From contig JASLGC010000297.1 in NCBI GenBank assembly GCA_030150335.1, forward strand, positions 1-22,738: 22,738 bases of DNA, read 5' to 3'. The position numbers and the translations under genes are program-made. Of the stretch, positions 1-6,996 are shown piece after piece. The first letter of the stretch is position 1. Each line of letters begins with the position of its first letter. The DNA is from Flavobacterium sp. Lineage in GTDB: Bacteria; Bacteroidota; Bacteroidia; Flavobacteriales; Flavobacteriaceae. Under the pieces are notes generated by a model. The model was not told the DNA's origin. It searched no databases and saw nothing but the letters and a program-made list of their open reading frames with translations.

Positions 1-437
1 CCTTCCTTAAAGATGGTGTCTGAGATAGTAGCAATTAATTTATCTGATCCATTTTGATCATTGACATAGTGCTTATTATGAGTAGTAACCTCTAATGTCG
101 CTTTGGCAGATGGATTCCCATCACACGAACACGTAGCTCCTTTACACGCGATGTATTGTGCAGTAGGTCCACTATTAGCAGTAGTGCTGTCGTTTTGTAC
201 AGCTCTTTCTTGTCCTATATCTGTGGAATCTGTCGGGTTATCACGCTGTTGTGTCGATTCTGTAGGACTATTATTTTGTTGATTGATATCTCCTCCTGTT
301 TCTTCTCCTGGTAGCGGAGCAGTATTATCTATGCGTGTACTTGGTCGTTCTTCTCCCACTATCACACTAGGTCTGCCAGTAGCTCCAGTAGCAGGCTGTT
401 GGTCTTGTGGAGGTATATTGTCATTTGTATTTTCCAT
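1..437 (-). CDS. DUF4280 PAAR-like type VI secretion spike protein, partial (3' end off the window)
   Basis: I read this by eye on the minus strand from an ATG at 437 through 145 open codons to the left edge, so the C-terminus is missing. Residues 1-90 are a low-complexity linker rich in Pro, Thr, Asn, Gln, Glu and Asp with no hydrophobic segment. From about residue 95 a PAAR-like domain begins: C98-K-G-A-T-C103-S-C105, then small residues, then a segment with paired histidine and tyrosine (H120, H123, Y124). The CxGAxCxC opening and the following polar strand are typical of DUF4280. Proteins of this family are thought to cap the VgrG trimer and are often fused or linked to toxins. It lies 53 bp downstream of the 258-aa gene and in line with vgrG. 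Whether a toxin domain follows cannot be seen. The family call is fairly secure; the N-terminal extension is the unusual part. Confidence 0.72.
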   Translation of the reverse strand, partial: MENTNDNIPPQDQQPATGATGRPSVIVGEERPSTRIDNTAPLPGEETGGDINQQNNSPTESTQQRDNPTDSTDIGQERAVQNDSTTANSGPTAQYIACKGATCSCDGNPSAKATLEVTTHNKHYVNDQNGSDKLIATISDTIFKE

Positions 438-490
438 AGCTAACTTGTATCTTTTTCTTCTATATAGCGTATTTCTTCAGTTATGAATCC

Positions 491-1267
491 TTACTCTCTT
501 GCAATATTTACATACTCTGTGTGATATATATTCCCATTAAGTATATACGTTTCTTGCCTTACAAAAGAGAGAATTTCACTGTCTCTATTTAAATCGCACT
601 CTATCTGTTCCTCATAGTATAGTTCATCTGCTGAGTCTAGTTTCCATTGCTCTTTTAATCGATCTAATTCTTCTTTAGACTTCCTTCCTTGACCTGATAG
701 TAGAGTTCCTTTAGTACTGGTTTTGGTTATTTTATATTGAGCATATTTATTACCAGATTTATGATAGATCTGCGTATAAGGATCTTCTATATACTCTCCC
801 AAAATCACTTCTAACCAATTATAGAAGAAAATATCTTGTCTCATCTTAGAGATGAAATGCTGCTCATCACTCATGACAATATCTAATTGCCTAATAATAG
901 TATTCACAACATCGCCTTTATACATACTACTAATTTGAAACTTAAGGGTGTGTTCCCAGTAATTCTGTACTTCCTTAAAGTTTACTATTCTCGTTATCTG
1001 CCCTTTTCTATTTATCTGTAATTTTAATTCTTTCCAGAGTTCTCCTGCCAAAGCGATTATCTCCATATAAGGATTATCTACTTTAGGGGTAACTATTTGT
1101 GGGGTTCTAGTAATCAAATAGGATTGCCCTGAAATCTTATCTTCCGTTTTTATCCCTACCTCATAAGCGATTCCTTGTTGCTTATTTAAATGTTTACTTT
1201 CGCTAATAATTCTATAAGTAGCATCCTTACTATAGAATAAAAAAGAGATGTTATATATTCTATTCAT
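491..1267 (-). CDS. Uncharacterised protein of a VgrG cassette (258 aa)
   Basis: I do not recognise this family. The 258-aa protein has no signal peptide or membrane segment, so it is probably cytoplasmic. Residues 1-85 look like alternating beta strands and end in a conserved-looking helix (EIIALAGELWKEL). A stretch of basic and aromatic residues follows (INRKGQITRIVNF, then W103). Residues 110-160 look helical with a QDIFFYNWL segment. The C-terminal third is charged and strand-forming. It begins 4 bp after the vgrG stop and is followed 53 bp later by a PAAR-like gene, so the three are almost certainly co-transcribed. In Proteobacteria that slot between vgrG and PAAR or effector is commonly filled by an effector-loading adaptor (DUF4123, DUF1795, DUF2169). 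By analogy this could be an adaptor for the Bacteroidota system, but that is inference from position only. An effector or an immunity protein are the alternatives. Confidence 0.8.
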   Translation of the reverse strand: MNRIYNISFLFYSKDATYRIISESKHLNKQQGIAYEVGIKTEDKISGQSYLITRTPQIVTPKVDNPYMEIIALAGELWKELKLQINRKGQITRIVNFKEVQNYWEHTLKFQISSMYKGDVVNTIIRQLDIVMSDEQHFISKMRQDIFFYNWLEVILGEYIEDPYTQIYHKSGNKYAQYKITKTSTKGTLLSGQGRKSKEELDRLKEQWKLDSADELYYEEQIECDLNRDSEILSFVRQETYILNGNIYHTEYVNIARE

Positions 1268-1271
1268 TGCT

Positions 1272-3095
1272 CTAGAATAATTTTACTTTTTTTGAACTCT
1301 GCGCTTCTACCTCTTGACTAGACGCTAACTGTAGATTATCAGCAGTAGCTTCTATACGTCCGGATTCACAAGTCACGAAGTACTTCTTAGTCTGTACAGT
1401 AGTATTAGTCACTACTTGTGTGTGGCTCTCATTAGCTGACATATCGTACGTTTCACCCGCACTTTCAGTTATATTCTTCTCAGCACTTACTGTAATATTT
1501 TGACCTGCAGTACTGATGATATTTTCACTGGCTTGCAATAGTATGTTGCGTGAAATAAGAGAAATATTCTCAGGTGCTGTGATAGTTATATTCTTTCCTT
1601 TAGTATCTAAAGTAATATGGTTACCACTAATATCATATATCTCTATAGACTCCTCTTCTGTAAATTTAATTGTATGTCCACTACGCGTCATAATACTCTT
1701 CACTGTATTATTCGCGTTTCCACCTTTACCAGTCTTTCCATTAAACAAGCTACCCATCACATAAGGTCTGTTTGGGTCTCCCATCTCAAAGCCTATCATT
1801 ACTTGATCACCTACCTCTGGGATAAATACCATTCCTCTGTTAGTCGGTACTTTATCACTTATACCAGCATCTAAACTCATCACACGCATCCAGTAACTCT
1901 CTTGTGGCCCACCAAAAAGGAAATTAACCTTAACCTTACCACTGTTATCAGGATCTTCATTACTCACTACTATAGCTTGTATAGAGCTTGCCGTAGGTAA
2001 AGTAGGTTTGTCAATAGGCGCTGTAGCCATCTTAGCTGAGGCTCCCTCGAAGGTATTCGTATATCTATTATTATGGTCAATGCGGTGTATAGCTTTCATC
2101 ACTCTATACGTTCCTACTACTGGTAGCGCATCTATGGTATCTGGTAGGTTAACCTCTATGATACGCCCTACGAAAGGAATATACGTTTTAGACTCACCGA
2201 TCAGCACCATCGTCTGAGCAGCTGTACGCTCGTTGCGTCTGTGTACCATTTCTTGTATCTCATAGGTATCTGCTACTACAGCCTCTGAGGGTACTCTAAG
2301 CGGACGAGTATGTAAGTGTATATCCGCCTGCTCCTTCGCCTCAGCTATAAAGTTAGTTGCCTTACGTGGACGGGTAGTCGCCGAGTTCTCTAAGGTTAGA
2401 TCATAGTTATCTAAATACTGATAGTAGGTAAAGTCGTTGTGTAGTAATCGAGAGGTGAACTCCATCACCTTTAGTTCTTTATCATAGGTAATAGGTACAG
2501 CAGATTTGTCTGGATAATTACCGAATACCAACTGTGTACCGTCATAGTACATATTCTCTCCGAAGAGATAAGCAATGCGCTGTAAGAACTCCCAGTCGGT
2601 CTCGTTATACTGCATCAGAAAGTCTATTGGATCTGCGTACTTCGGATCGTTAAATCGCTTAAATTTCGATATGCTAAGGCCTTCTGTCACTTCATTAAAC
2701 ACGCGACTTAGACTCGTATCTCCGAAAGCCTGATAGCGCTTGCCTCTATCTAAGAGTATTGTATTACTCGCTCCTTTTAAGATAATCTGTGCATGCTGTC
2801 CTTCTTCTGCTATTAGCTTCATTTCTGTCACCAATCCCACAAACGTGTATTTATTGCTGTCATCATTACCATGCGTAAATTCTATAGCAACACGCTTTCC
2901 TAAAAGTTTAATCTCATTTAATGGATTGTCCATAAACTTATTGCCAAACACATCGTAGTCTAAACTAAGGGTGAAGCGATCATGCTGTCCGTAGGCTTGT
3001 ACTAATTCTAGTCCATTGTAGTTCATCTCTTGCCCATCTACATAGACTGTAGCATTAACTAACTGAGTATCGTCTTTCCATGTTTTTTTTCGCAT
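1272..3095 (-). CDS. vgrG: Type VI secretion system tip protein VgrG
   Basis: This 607-aa protein is the trimeric spike of a contractile secretion apparatus, equivalent to phage gp27-gp5. Residues 1-355 are the gp27-like part; LMQYNETDWEFLQRIAYLFGE near residue 160 is the characteristic helix of phage late-control D/VgrG proteins. An OB-fold gp5-like domain follows (about 370-455), with DPDNSGKVKVNF, then GMVFIPEVGDQVMIGFEMGD and RPYVMGSLFNGKTG, which are hallmark VgrG motifs. Residues 470-600 are a short-period Ile/Asn/Thr strand repeat expected to form the triple beta-helix needle, ending in a lysine-rich tail with no added effector domain. The start ATG at 3095 matches the usual beginning of the family. 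Downstream lie the 258-aa unknown and the PAAR-like gene. Sheath, tube and baseplate genes are not in this window, so this may be an orphan VgrG island. Confidence 0.93.
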   Translation of the reverse strand: MRKKTWKDDTQLVNATVYVDGQEMNYNGLELVQAYGQHDRFTLSLDYDVFGNKFMDNPLNEIKLLGKRVAIEFTHGNDDSNKYTFVGLVTEMKLIAEEGQHAQIILKGASNTILLDRGKRYQAFGDTSLSRVFNEVTEGLSISKFKRFNDPKYADPIDFLMQYNETDWEFLQRIAYLFGENMYYDGTQLVFGNYPDKSAVPITYDKELKVMEFTSRLLHNDFTYYQYLDNYDLTLENSATTRPRKATNFIAEAKEQADIHLHTRPLRVPSEAVVADTYEIQEMVHRRNERTAAQTMVLIGESKTYIPFVGRIIEVNLPDTIDALPVVGTYRVMKAIHRIDHNNRYTNTFEGASAKMATAPIDKPTLPTASSIQAIVVSNEDPDNSGKVKVNFLFGGPQESYWMRVMSLDAGISDKVPTNRGMVFIPEVGDQVMIGFEMGDPNRPYVMGSLFNGKTGKGGNANNTVKSIMTRSGHTIKFTEEESIEIYDISGNHITLDTKGKNITITAPENISLISRNILLQASENIISTAGQNITVSAEKNITESAGETYDMSANESHTQVVTNTTVQTKKYFVTCESGRIEATADNLQLASSQEVEAQSSKKVKLF

Positions 3096-3139
3096 AGCAA
3101 TTCTTTTCTAACATATATTTATATAAATACTATTAAAAT

Positions 3140-3147
3140 CAAAAATA
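3140..3147 (-). promoter_or_regulatory. Candidate -7 box for vgrG
   Basis: On the minus strand this reads TATTTTTG, an exact fit to the Bacteroidota TAnnTTTG box, and would give a leader of about 38 nt before the vgrG ATG. No TTG element is seen at the usual upstream distance, and the region is very AT-rich, so a chance match is possible. Confidence 0.35.
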
Positions 3148-3517
3148 ATACATATAATACTTGTTTTATATGCCAGTAACTTGGTTTAATATAAAAAACA
3201 CTAAAAATAATACACTTATATACTTTTAAGAAGTATTGTAAATAATCATAAAGAATTATACATAGTCAAACTATTACAACTTTAAAAATTATACTAAAGG
3301 TTAGTGTACCTACAACAAAAAATGATAACCATATTTATGTTAATAATATCTGGGAACAAGCGGTAGTTGTATGTATCCAATTTAAATATAGATAGTTTTA
3401 CATTATTGATAACTTGCTTAACCCACTAAATTAAAATTAATAAGGACTATTTCAGCTTACTTTACTCCGATGTAAATACACCTATAATCCGTTATTCTTT
3501 CGAATAATTCTCTTTAA

Positions 3518-3561
3518 AGTCGAAGAAATATCGGCTCGTAGTCGGACTTTAGTCGAACAAC
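3518..3561. repeat. Degenerate 11-bp tandem repeat around a TCG core
   Basis: Four units start at 3518, 3529, 3540 and 3551. They open with AGTCG, TATCG, AGTCG and AGTCG, and each is followed by six variable bases, giving an exact 11-bp spacing of the TCG core. The region is locally GC-richer than its surroundings. With only four imperfect units it is a weak call; its role is unknown. Confidence 0.45.
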
Positions 3562-3576
3562 CCCTTTTTCAAGCTG

Positions 3577-3905
3577 ATGCTATTACTTGTTTTACAATAT
3601 ACTATAGCTTGTGTAAACTCAATTCATGATAAATTAAGTTTAGATAATCAATGTGTTGCTTTTGTATTCGATGGTCAGAATCTTTAGTTTTAGTTGATTA
3701 TAGTGTACCTGTGATGATGTCAACAACTGTTTTAGCTGAAGAAGGTGCTAAAGATTATGGTTATTTAGGGATTACTTTTAAGAAAGAGACAGTTGGTGTA
3801 GCAAAATCAATAAGAGAATTAGATCAGGCTTCGAGAAAAAATAGATACGATTGTTTTTATCTTAATTGGGAAACTTACGGTTTCTGTTTAAGTAAACATC
3901 AATAG
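3577..3905 (+). pseudogene. Possible frameshifted remnant of a small exported protein
   Basis: Two overlapping coding-like pieces lie in different frames. From an ATG at 3577, 36 codons begin with a hydrophobic stretch ending in a cysteine (MLLLVLQYTIAC), resembling a lipoprotein leader, and reach a TAG at 3685-3687. In a neighbouring frame, an 84-codon reading frame from 3651 to 3905 continues plausibly from about 3684 with LVDYSVPVMM and YGYLGITFKKETVG. A single-base shift near 3684 would join them into a protein of about 108 residues. I recognise no family. Either the 84-aa frame is a small real gene, or the whole is a decayed gene, or it is chance coding in an AT-rich spacer. There is no clear promoter or ribosome binding site. 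Confidence 0.3.
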
Positions 3906-3999
3906 TATTATATGGCTTTTGGGTTTAAATAGAATAGATAAATGATGTTTTTGTTTAAAAATTATTTAAATTAGCCCTAAAATATAAAAAACATTAACA

Positions 4000-4581
4000 A
4001 TGAAAAGCTTCTTTTATTTATTAGTTACGGCTGTATCATTAATTGGTTTTGGTGCTCATGCGCAATCCCCTTCACCACTACACGTGGGGATTAAAGCAGG
4101 TGCTAACTTCACTGATATGTCAACTTCACTTAAAGATTACAACAGTAAAACCTCTACTGGTTTTGCAGTTGGAGCAATGGCTCGTTTAGATATTAAGAAA
4201 ACGTATTTACAAGCAGAACTTTTGTATTCTGAAAAAAATGTAAAGTTTGAAGGGAATACTGATGTTACTTCTAAAATGAAGAATATTGAAGTGCCTTTGG
4301 TAATTGGACATAAAATTATCAACCTACCTCTACTTCATTTAAGAGGTTATGCTGGTGGTGTTTATACTAACATGGTTGGTGATAACTTTAAGGCAAAAGA
4401 TGTAGAAGGAGTATTTGATAATTTTGATAAAAACAATATCGGATACCGTGTTGGTGTTGGTATTGATGTGTTGAAATTCACGTTGGATGTTTCTTATGAT
4501 GGTGGATTTAGTAACGTGAGTAAAGATTTTAAGACAAAACCAAATACTTGGATGGTTTCTTTGGGGTATTTCTTCCTATAA
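4000..4581 (+). CDS. Outer-membrane beta-barrel protein, PorT-like family
   Basis: A 193-aa exported protein. Residues 1-21 are a clear signal peptide (Lys, hydrophobic core, cleavage near AHA-Q). The mature part opens with LHVGIKAGANFTDM, the typical first strand of Bacteroidota small barrels (OMP_b-brl_2 type, often annotated PorT family). It then alternates amphipathic strands with polar turns, including YLQAELLYSEKNVKF and GYRVGVGIDVLKFTLDVSYDGGF. It ends in a terminal aromatic strand, SLGYFFL, with a C-terminal hydrophobic residue suited to barrel assembly. The length fits an eight-stranded barrel. The specific role is unknown; most members are annotated only by domain. It is followed by its own terminator, so it is probably monocistronic. 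Confidence 0.85.
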   Translation: MKSFFYLLVTAVSLIGFGAHAQSPSPLHVGIKAGANFTDMSTSLKDYNSKTSTGFAVGAMARLDIKKTYLQAELLYSEKNVKFEGNTDVTSKMKNIEVPLVIGHKIINLPLLHLRGYAGGVYTNMVGDNFKAKDVEGVFDNFDKNNIGYRVGVGIDVLKFTLDVSYDGGFSNVSKDFKTKPNTWMVSLGYFFL

Positions 4582-4604
4582 CAGAACAAGTTAAATAATA
4601 TTCG

Positions 4605-4639
4605 AAAGAACTGTGTGTAAATACAGTTCTTTTTGTTTT
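4605..4639 (+). terminator. Rho-independent terminator after the barrel protein gene
   Basis: The arms AAAGAACTGT (4605-4614) and ACAGTTCTTT (4623-4632) form a 10-bp perfect stem with an 8-nt loop, followed by a T-rich tract. It ends before the smpB promoter box and start codon. Confidence 0.8.
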
Positions 4640-4669
4640 AAATATATTCATCTCACATTAAAAAATTCT

Positions 4670-4677
4670 TATTTTTG
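4670..4677 (+). promoter_or_regulatory. -7 promoter box of smpB
   Basis: TATTTTTG fits TAnnTTTG exactly and ends only 4 bases before the smpB ATG at 4682. Transcription would start at or next to the start codon, implying a leaderless or nearly leaderless mRNA. No clear TTG element is visible 17-23 bp upstream. Confidence 0.5.
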
Positions 4678-4681
4678 TGCT

Positions 4682-5134
4682 ATGCAAAAGAATATAAACA
4701 TATTAAATAAAAGAGCAAGGTTCGATTACGAAATACTGGACAAGTACACGGCTGGTATTGTATTAACAGGAACTGAGATTAAGTCTATCCGATTGGGAAA
4801 GGCTAATATTGCTGAAAGCTTTTGTGAGTTTCAAGAACACGAATTATTTGCTATTAATACACAGATAGAAGAATACGCACATAGTAAACACTTTAACCAC
4901 AAGGCTAAAACAGAGAGAAAGTTACTTTTGAATAAAAAAGAATTGAAATCTCTTTTAAAAAGTGTGCAGAATAAAGGGTTGACTATTGTTCCTTTGAGAT
5001 TATTCTTGAACGAGCGCGGTTTGGCTAAATTAGAAATTGCTCTTTGTCGTGGTAAGAAAAATTACGACAAACGTGAAACCATAAAAGATAGAGATACAAA
5101 ACGCGATATTGATAGATTGAAAAAATCACATTAA
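4682..5134 (+). CDS. smpB: SsrA-binding protein SmpB
   Basis: A 150-aa RNA-binding protein that partners tmRNA in trans-translation, rescuing stalled ribosomes and tagging the unfinished peptide. The SmpB signature is complete: NKRARFDYEILDKYTAGIVLTGTEIKSIR at the start, then ESFCEFQEHELFAINTQIEEY, the RKLLLNKKEL segment, LTIVPLRLFLNERGLAKLEIALCRGKKNYDKR, and the basic C-terminal tail DRDTKRDIDRLKK that inserts in the ribosomal decoding site. I chose the ATG at 4682 because family members begin a few residues before NKRARFDY. The frame stays open upstream to about 4613, but that stretch runs through a terminator. It is convergent with pcm and shares a bidirectional terminator with it. The tmRNA gene is not in the window. 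Confidence 0.97.
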   Translation: MQKNINILNKRARFDYEILDKYTAGIVLTGTEIKSIRLGKANIAESFCEFQEHELFAINTQIEEYAHSKHFNHKAKTERKLLLNKKELKSLLKSVQNKGLTIVPLRLFLNERGLAKLEIALCRGKKNYDKRETIKDRDTKRDIDRLKKSH

Positions 5135-5157
5135 TACGTTGTGTTTTTCGTAAACAT

Positions 5158-5194
5158 AAAAGAGGCTGTAATTATATACATTACAGCCTCTTTT
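5158..5194. terminator. Bidirectional terminator between smpB and pcm
   Basis: A perfect 15-bp stem (5158-5172 pairs with 5180-5194, GAGGCTG core) with a 7-nt loop. A-rich and T-rich outer ends serve both convergent genes. Confidence 0.88.
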
Positions 5195-5208
5195 GTATTT
5201 ATGTACTT

Positions 5209-5853
5209 TTAAAAGTTTTTGTTTTCTAACATAGGAACAAATTTAAAATCTCCGTGTTCTTCTTTTTCGAAGTGAGTTTCACTTATTCTAACTAATTCAG
5301 TCATCGTCTGTTCTTTGTCGCCGATTGGGATAATTAGCCTTCCTCCTATGTTTAATTGTGCCATTAGAGGTTGTGGTATAAATGGTGCGCCAGCGGTAAC
5401 AATTACCCCGTCAAAAGGTGCGTAATTTGGCAGTCCTTTATAGCCATCTCCAAAGGTCATTAACTTTGGTCTAATTCCCAATTTAGGTAATAAAGTAGAT
5501 GTTTTTCTATATAATTCATTTTGGCGTTCAACACTATAAACTCTTGCGCCCATAGCTACTAAAATAGCAGTTTGGTAGCCACTCCCCGTTCCTATTTCTA
5601 ATATCTTGTCGTCTTTCTTTACTTGTAATAGCTGGGATTGAAAGGCTACGGTGTAAGGATGTGATATGGTTTGTCCAGCTCCGATTGGAAAAGCAGTGTC
5701 TTGATAAGCGTAATCTTCGAAGCTCGAGTCTAAAAATAAATGTCTTGGTACCCTTCTAATGGCATCCAAAACATTAGGATCAACAATTCCTTTTTGTCTA
5801 AGTATTTCAACTAACTGGTTCCTAAGACCTTGGTGTTTTGCAGAATCTCTCAC
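5209..5853 (-). CDS. pcm: Protein-L-isoaspartate O-methyltransferase
   Basis: A 214-aa cytoplasmic SAM-dependent enzyme that methylates L-isoaspartyl residues formed by protein ageing, initiating their repair. Family features in order: helical N-terminus (KHQGLRNQLVEIL), VPRHLFLD and AYQDTAFPIGAGQTISHPYTVAFQ, which are diagnostic for PCMT, then SAM motif I ILEIGTGSGYQT (about residues 84-95). After that come YSVER at the end of the second strand, the GDGYKGLPNYAPFDGVIVTAGAP post-motif region and GGRLIIPIG. The start is a GTG at 5853; a stop lies in frame about 50 bases upstream and no in-frame ATG lies between. The protein aligns from residue 1 with usual family starts. It is divergent from the Gfo/Idh/MocA gene and convergent with smpB. 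Confidence 0.96.
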   Translation of the reverse strand: MRDSAKHQGLRNQLVEILRQKGIVDPNVLDAIRRVPRHLFLDSSFEDYAYQDTAFPIGAGQTISHPYTVAFQSQLLQVKKDDKILEIGTGSGYQTAILVAMGARVYSVERQNELYRKTSTLLPKLGIRPKLMTFGDGYKGLPNYAPFDGVIVTAGAPFIPQPLMAQLNIGGRLIIPIGDKEQTMTELVRISETHFEKEEHGDFKFVPMLENKNF

Positions 5854-5873
5854 GATTAAATGGTTATTTCCTG

Positions 5874-5904
5874 CAAAATAAGCAATATTTTACGTTAAAA
5901 GCAA
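5874..5904 (-). promoter_or_regulatory. Candidate promoter of pcm
   Basis: On the minus strand, TTG (5904-5902), a 20-bp spacer and TTATTTTG (5881-5874). The -7 element differs from TAnnTTTG at one position. It would give a leader of roughly 15-20 nt. Confidence 0.45.
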
Positions 5905-5953
5905 TGTTTAAAATGACCTTGAAAATAATTGACAAAAAGTTTACCTTAATATA

Positions 5954-5985
5954 TTGAAACATTAGATAAATAAATTATATTTTTG
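5954..5985 (+). promoter_or_regulatory. Promoter of the Gfo/Idh/MocA gene
   Basis: TTG (5954-5956), a 21-bp spacer and TATTTTTG (5978-5985) match the Bacteroidota -33/-7 consensus. The start ATG at 6004 lies about 12 bases after the expected transcription start. The TTG inside this box is in frame with the gene but is a promoter base, not a start codon. Confidence 0.7.
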
Positions 5986-6003
5986 TTTTCAAAATCTAGT
6001 TTT

Positions 6004-6969
6004 ATGCTTAAAGTTGGAGTATTGGGAGCAGGACATTTAGGTAAGATTCACCTACGTTTGCTTAACCAATCTGAAAAATATGAATTAGTTGGATTCTATG
6101 ACCCTTTTAAAGAGAATGCTGCAAAAGTAGCTGCTGAATTTGGTTATAAGAGTTTTGACTCAATACAAGAATTAATCGATGCAGTAGATGTTATAGATAT
6201 TGTAACTCCTACGCTATCTCACTTTGACTGTGCTAAGTTGGCTATTGAAGCTGGAAAACACGTTTTCCTTGAAAAGCCAATTACTACAACAGTACAAGAA
6301 GCTGAAGATATTATCGCTTTGACTAAAAAGCACAACGTACTTGGACAAGTTGGTCACGTTGAGCGTTTTAACCCTGCTTTTATTGCAGTGGGTGCTAAAA
6401 TAGAAAACCCGATGTTTATCGAAACTCACCGTTTGGCTGAGTTTAATCCTCGTGGAACGGACGTTCCTGTAGTATTGGATTTAATGATTCACGATTTAGA
6501 CGCTATTTTAAGTGTTGTTAAATCACCTGTAAAACACGTAAGTGCTTCTGGTGTAGCAATTCTTAGTGAGTCTCCAGATATTGCTAATGCGCGTATTGAA
6601 TTTGAAAACGGATGTGTTGCCAATGTAACTGCAAGTCGTATTTCAATGAAAAACATGAGAAAAACTCGCTTCTTCCAAAGAGATGCTTATATCTCTGTGG
6701 ATTACTTAGAGAAAACTTGTGAAGTAGTGAAAATGAAAGAAGCTCCTGAAGTACCGGGTGATTTCGACTTGATTCTTCAAAATGCTGAGGGTGTTAAGAA
6801 ACAAATTTACTATGACAACCCTGAGATTGTAGCGAATAATGCTATCTTAGATGAGTTGGAAACTTTCCACGATGCTATTGTTAATAATACTACTCCAATT
6901 GTAACGTTAGAAGATGGTACAAAAGCACTTCGCTTAGCTTACCAAATTATCGATGCTTTTGGTAAATAA
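6004..6969 (+). CDS. Gfo/Idh/MocA family NAD(P)-dependent oxidoreductase
   Basis: A 321-aa soluble dehydrogenase. The N-terminal Rossmann fold shows KVGVLGAGHLGKIHL (GAGHLG at residues 8-13), FYDPF after the second strand, and DIVTPTLSHFDCAKLAIEAGKHVFLEKP. The EKP motif carries the lysine conserved in this family. The C-terminal half has VVLDLMIHDLDAIL, a family-typical segment with the His-Asp pair used in catalysis, and ends with ALRLAYQIIDAFGK. The substrate cannot be read from sequence; relatives act on sugars, inositols and related hydroxy compounds. I chose the ATG at 6004 over an upstream in-frame TTG because that TTG sits inside the promoter box. It is followed 27 bp later by a 3-hydroxyacyl-CoA dehydrogenase gene, probably co-transcribed, which does not by itself define the substrate. 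Confidence 0.92.
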   Translation: MLKVGVLGAGHLGKIHLRLLNQSEKYELVGFYDPFKENAAKVAAEFGYKSFDSIQELIDAVDVIDIVTPTLSHFDCAKLAIEAGKHVFLEKPITTTVQEAEDIIALTKKHNVLGQVGHVERFNPAFIAVGAKIENPMFIETHRLAEFNPRGTDVPVVLDLMIHDLDAILSVVKSPVKHVSASGVAILSESPDIANARIEFENGCVANVTASRISMKNMRKTRFFQRDAYISVDYLEKTCEVVKMKEAPEVPGDFDLILQNAEGVKKQIYYDNPEIVANNAILDELETFHDAIVNNTTPIVTLEDGTKALRLAYQIIDAFGK

Positions 6970-6996
6970 TACTAACTAAATTAAAACCTAATCATT

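Larger units (their letters stand above)
3096..3999. other. Long AT-rich intergenic region between vgrG and the barrel protein gene
   Basis: About 900 bp without a convincing gene. The first 400 bp are AT-rich with no clear hairpins or ORFs. Positions 3518-3561 hold a degenerate tandem repeat with an 11-bp period. Positions 3577-3905 hold two short coding-like stretches in different frames (a possible relic). No tRNA, insertion-sequence ends or clear terminator for either flank were seen. Confidence 0.6.

Noticed and set aside
283..486. 67-codon plus-strand frame near the left edge
   Set aside because: It lies antisense to the PAAR-like gene, whose CxGAxCxC motif is clearly coding; the plus-strand translation looks like a low-complexity shadow.
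4613..4681. Upstream extension of smpB by 23 codons
   Set aside because: The stretch runs through the preceding terminator and the promoter box, and SmpB proteins normally start at the ATG at 4682.
5983..6003. TTG start for the Gfo/Idh/MocA gene seven codons upstream
   Set aside because: The TTG is part of the TATTTTTG promoter box, so it would not be in the transcript; the ATG at 6004 fits the family.
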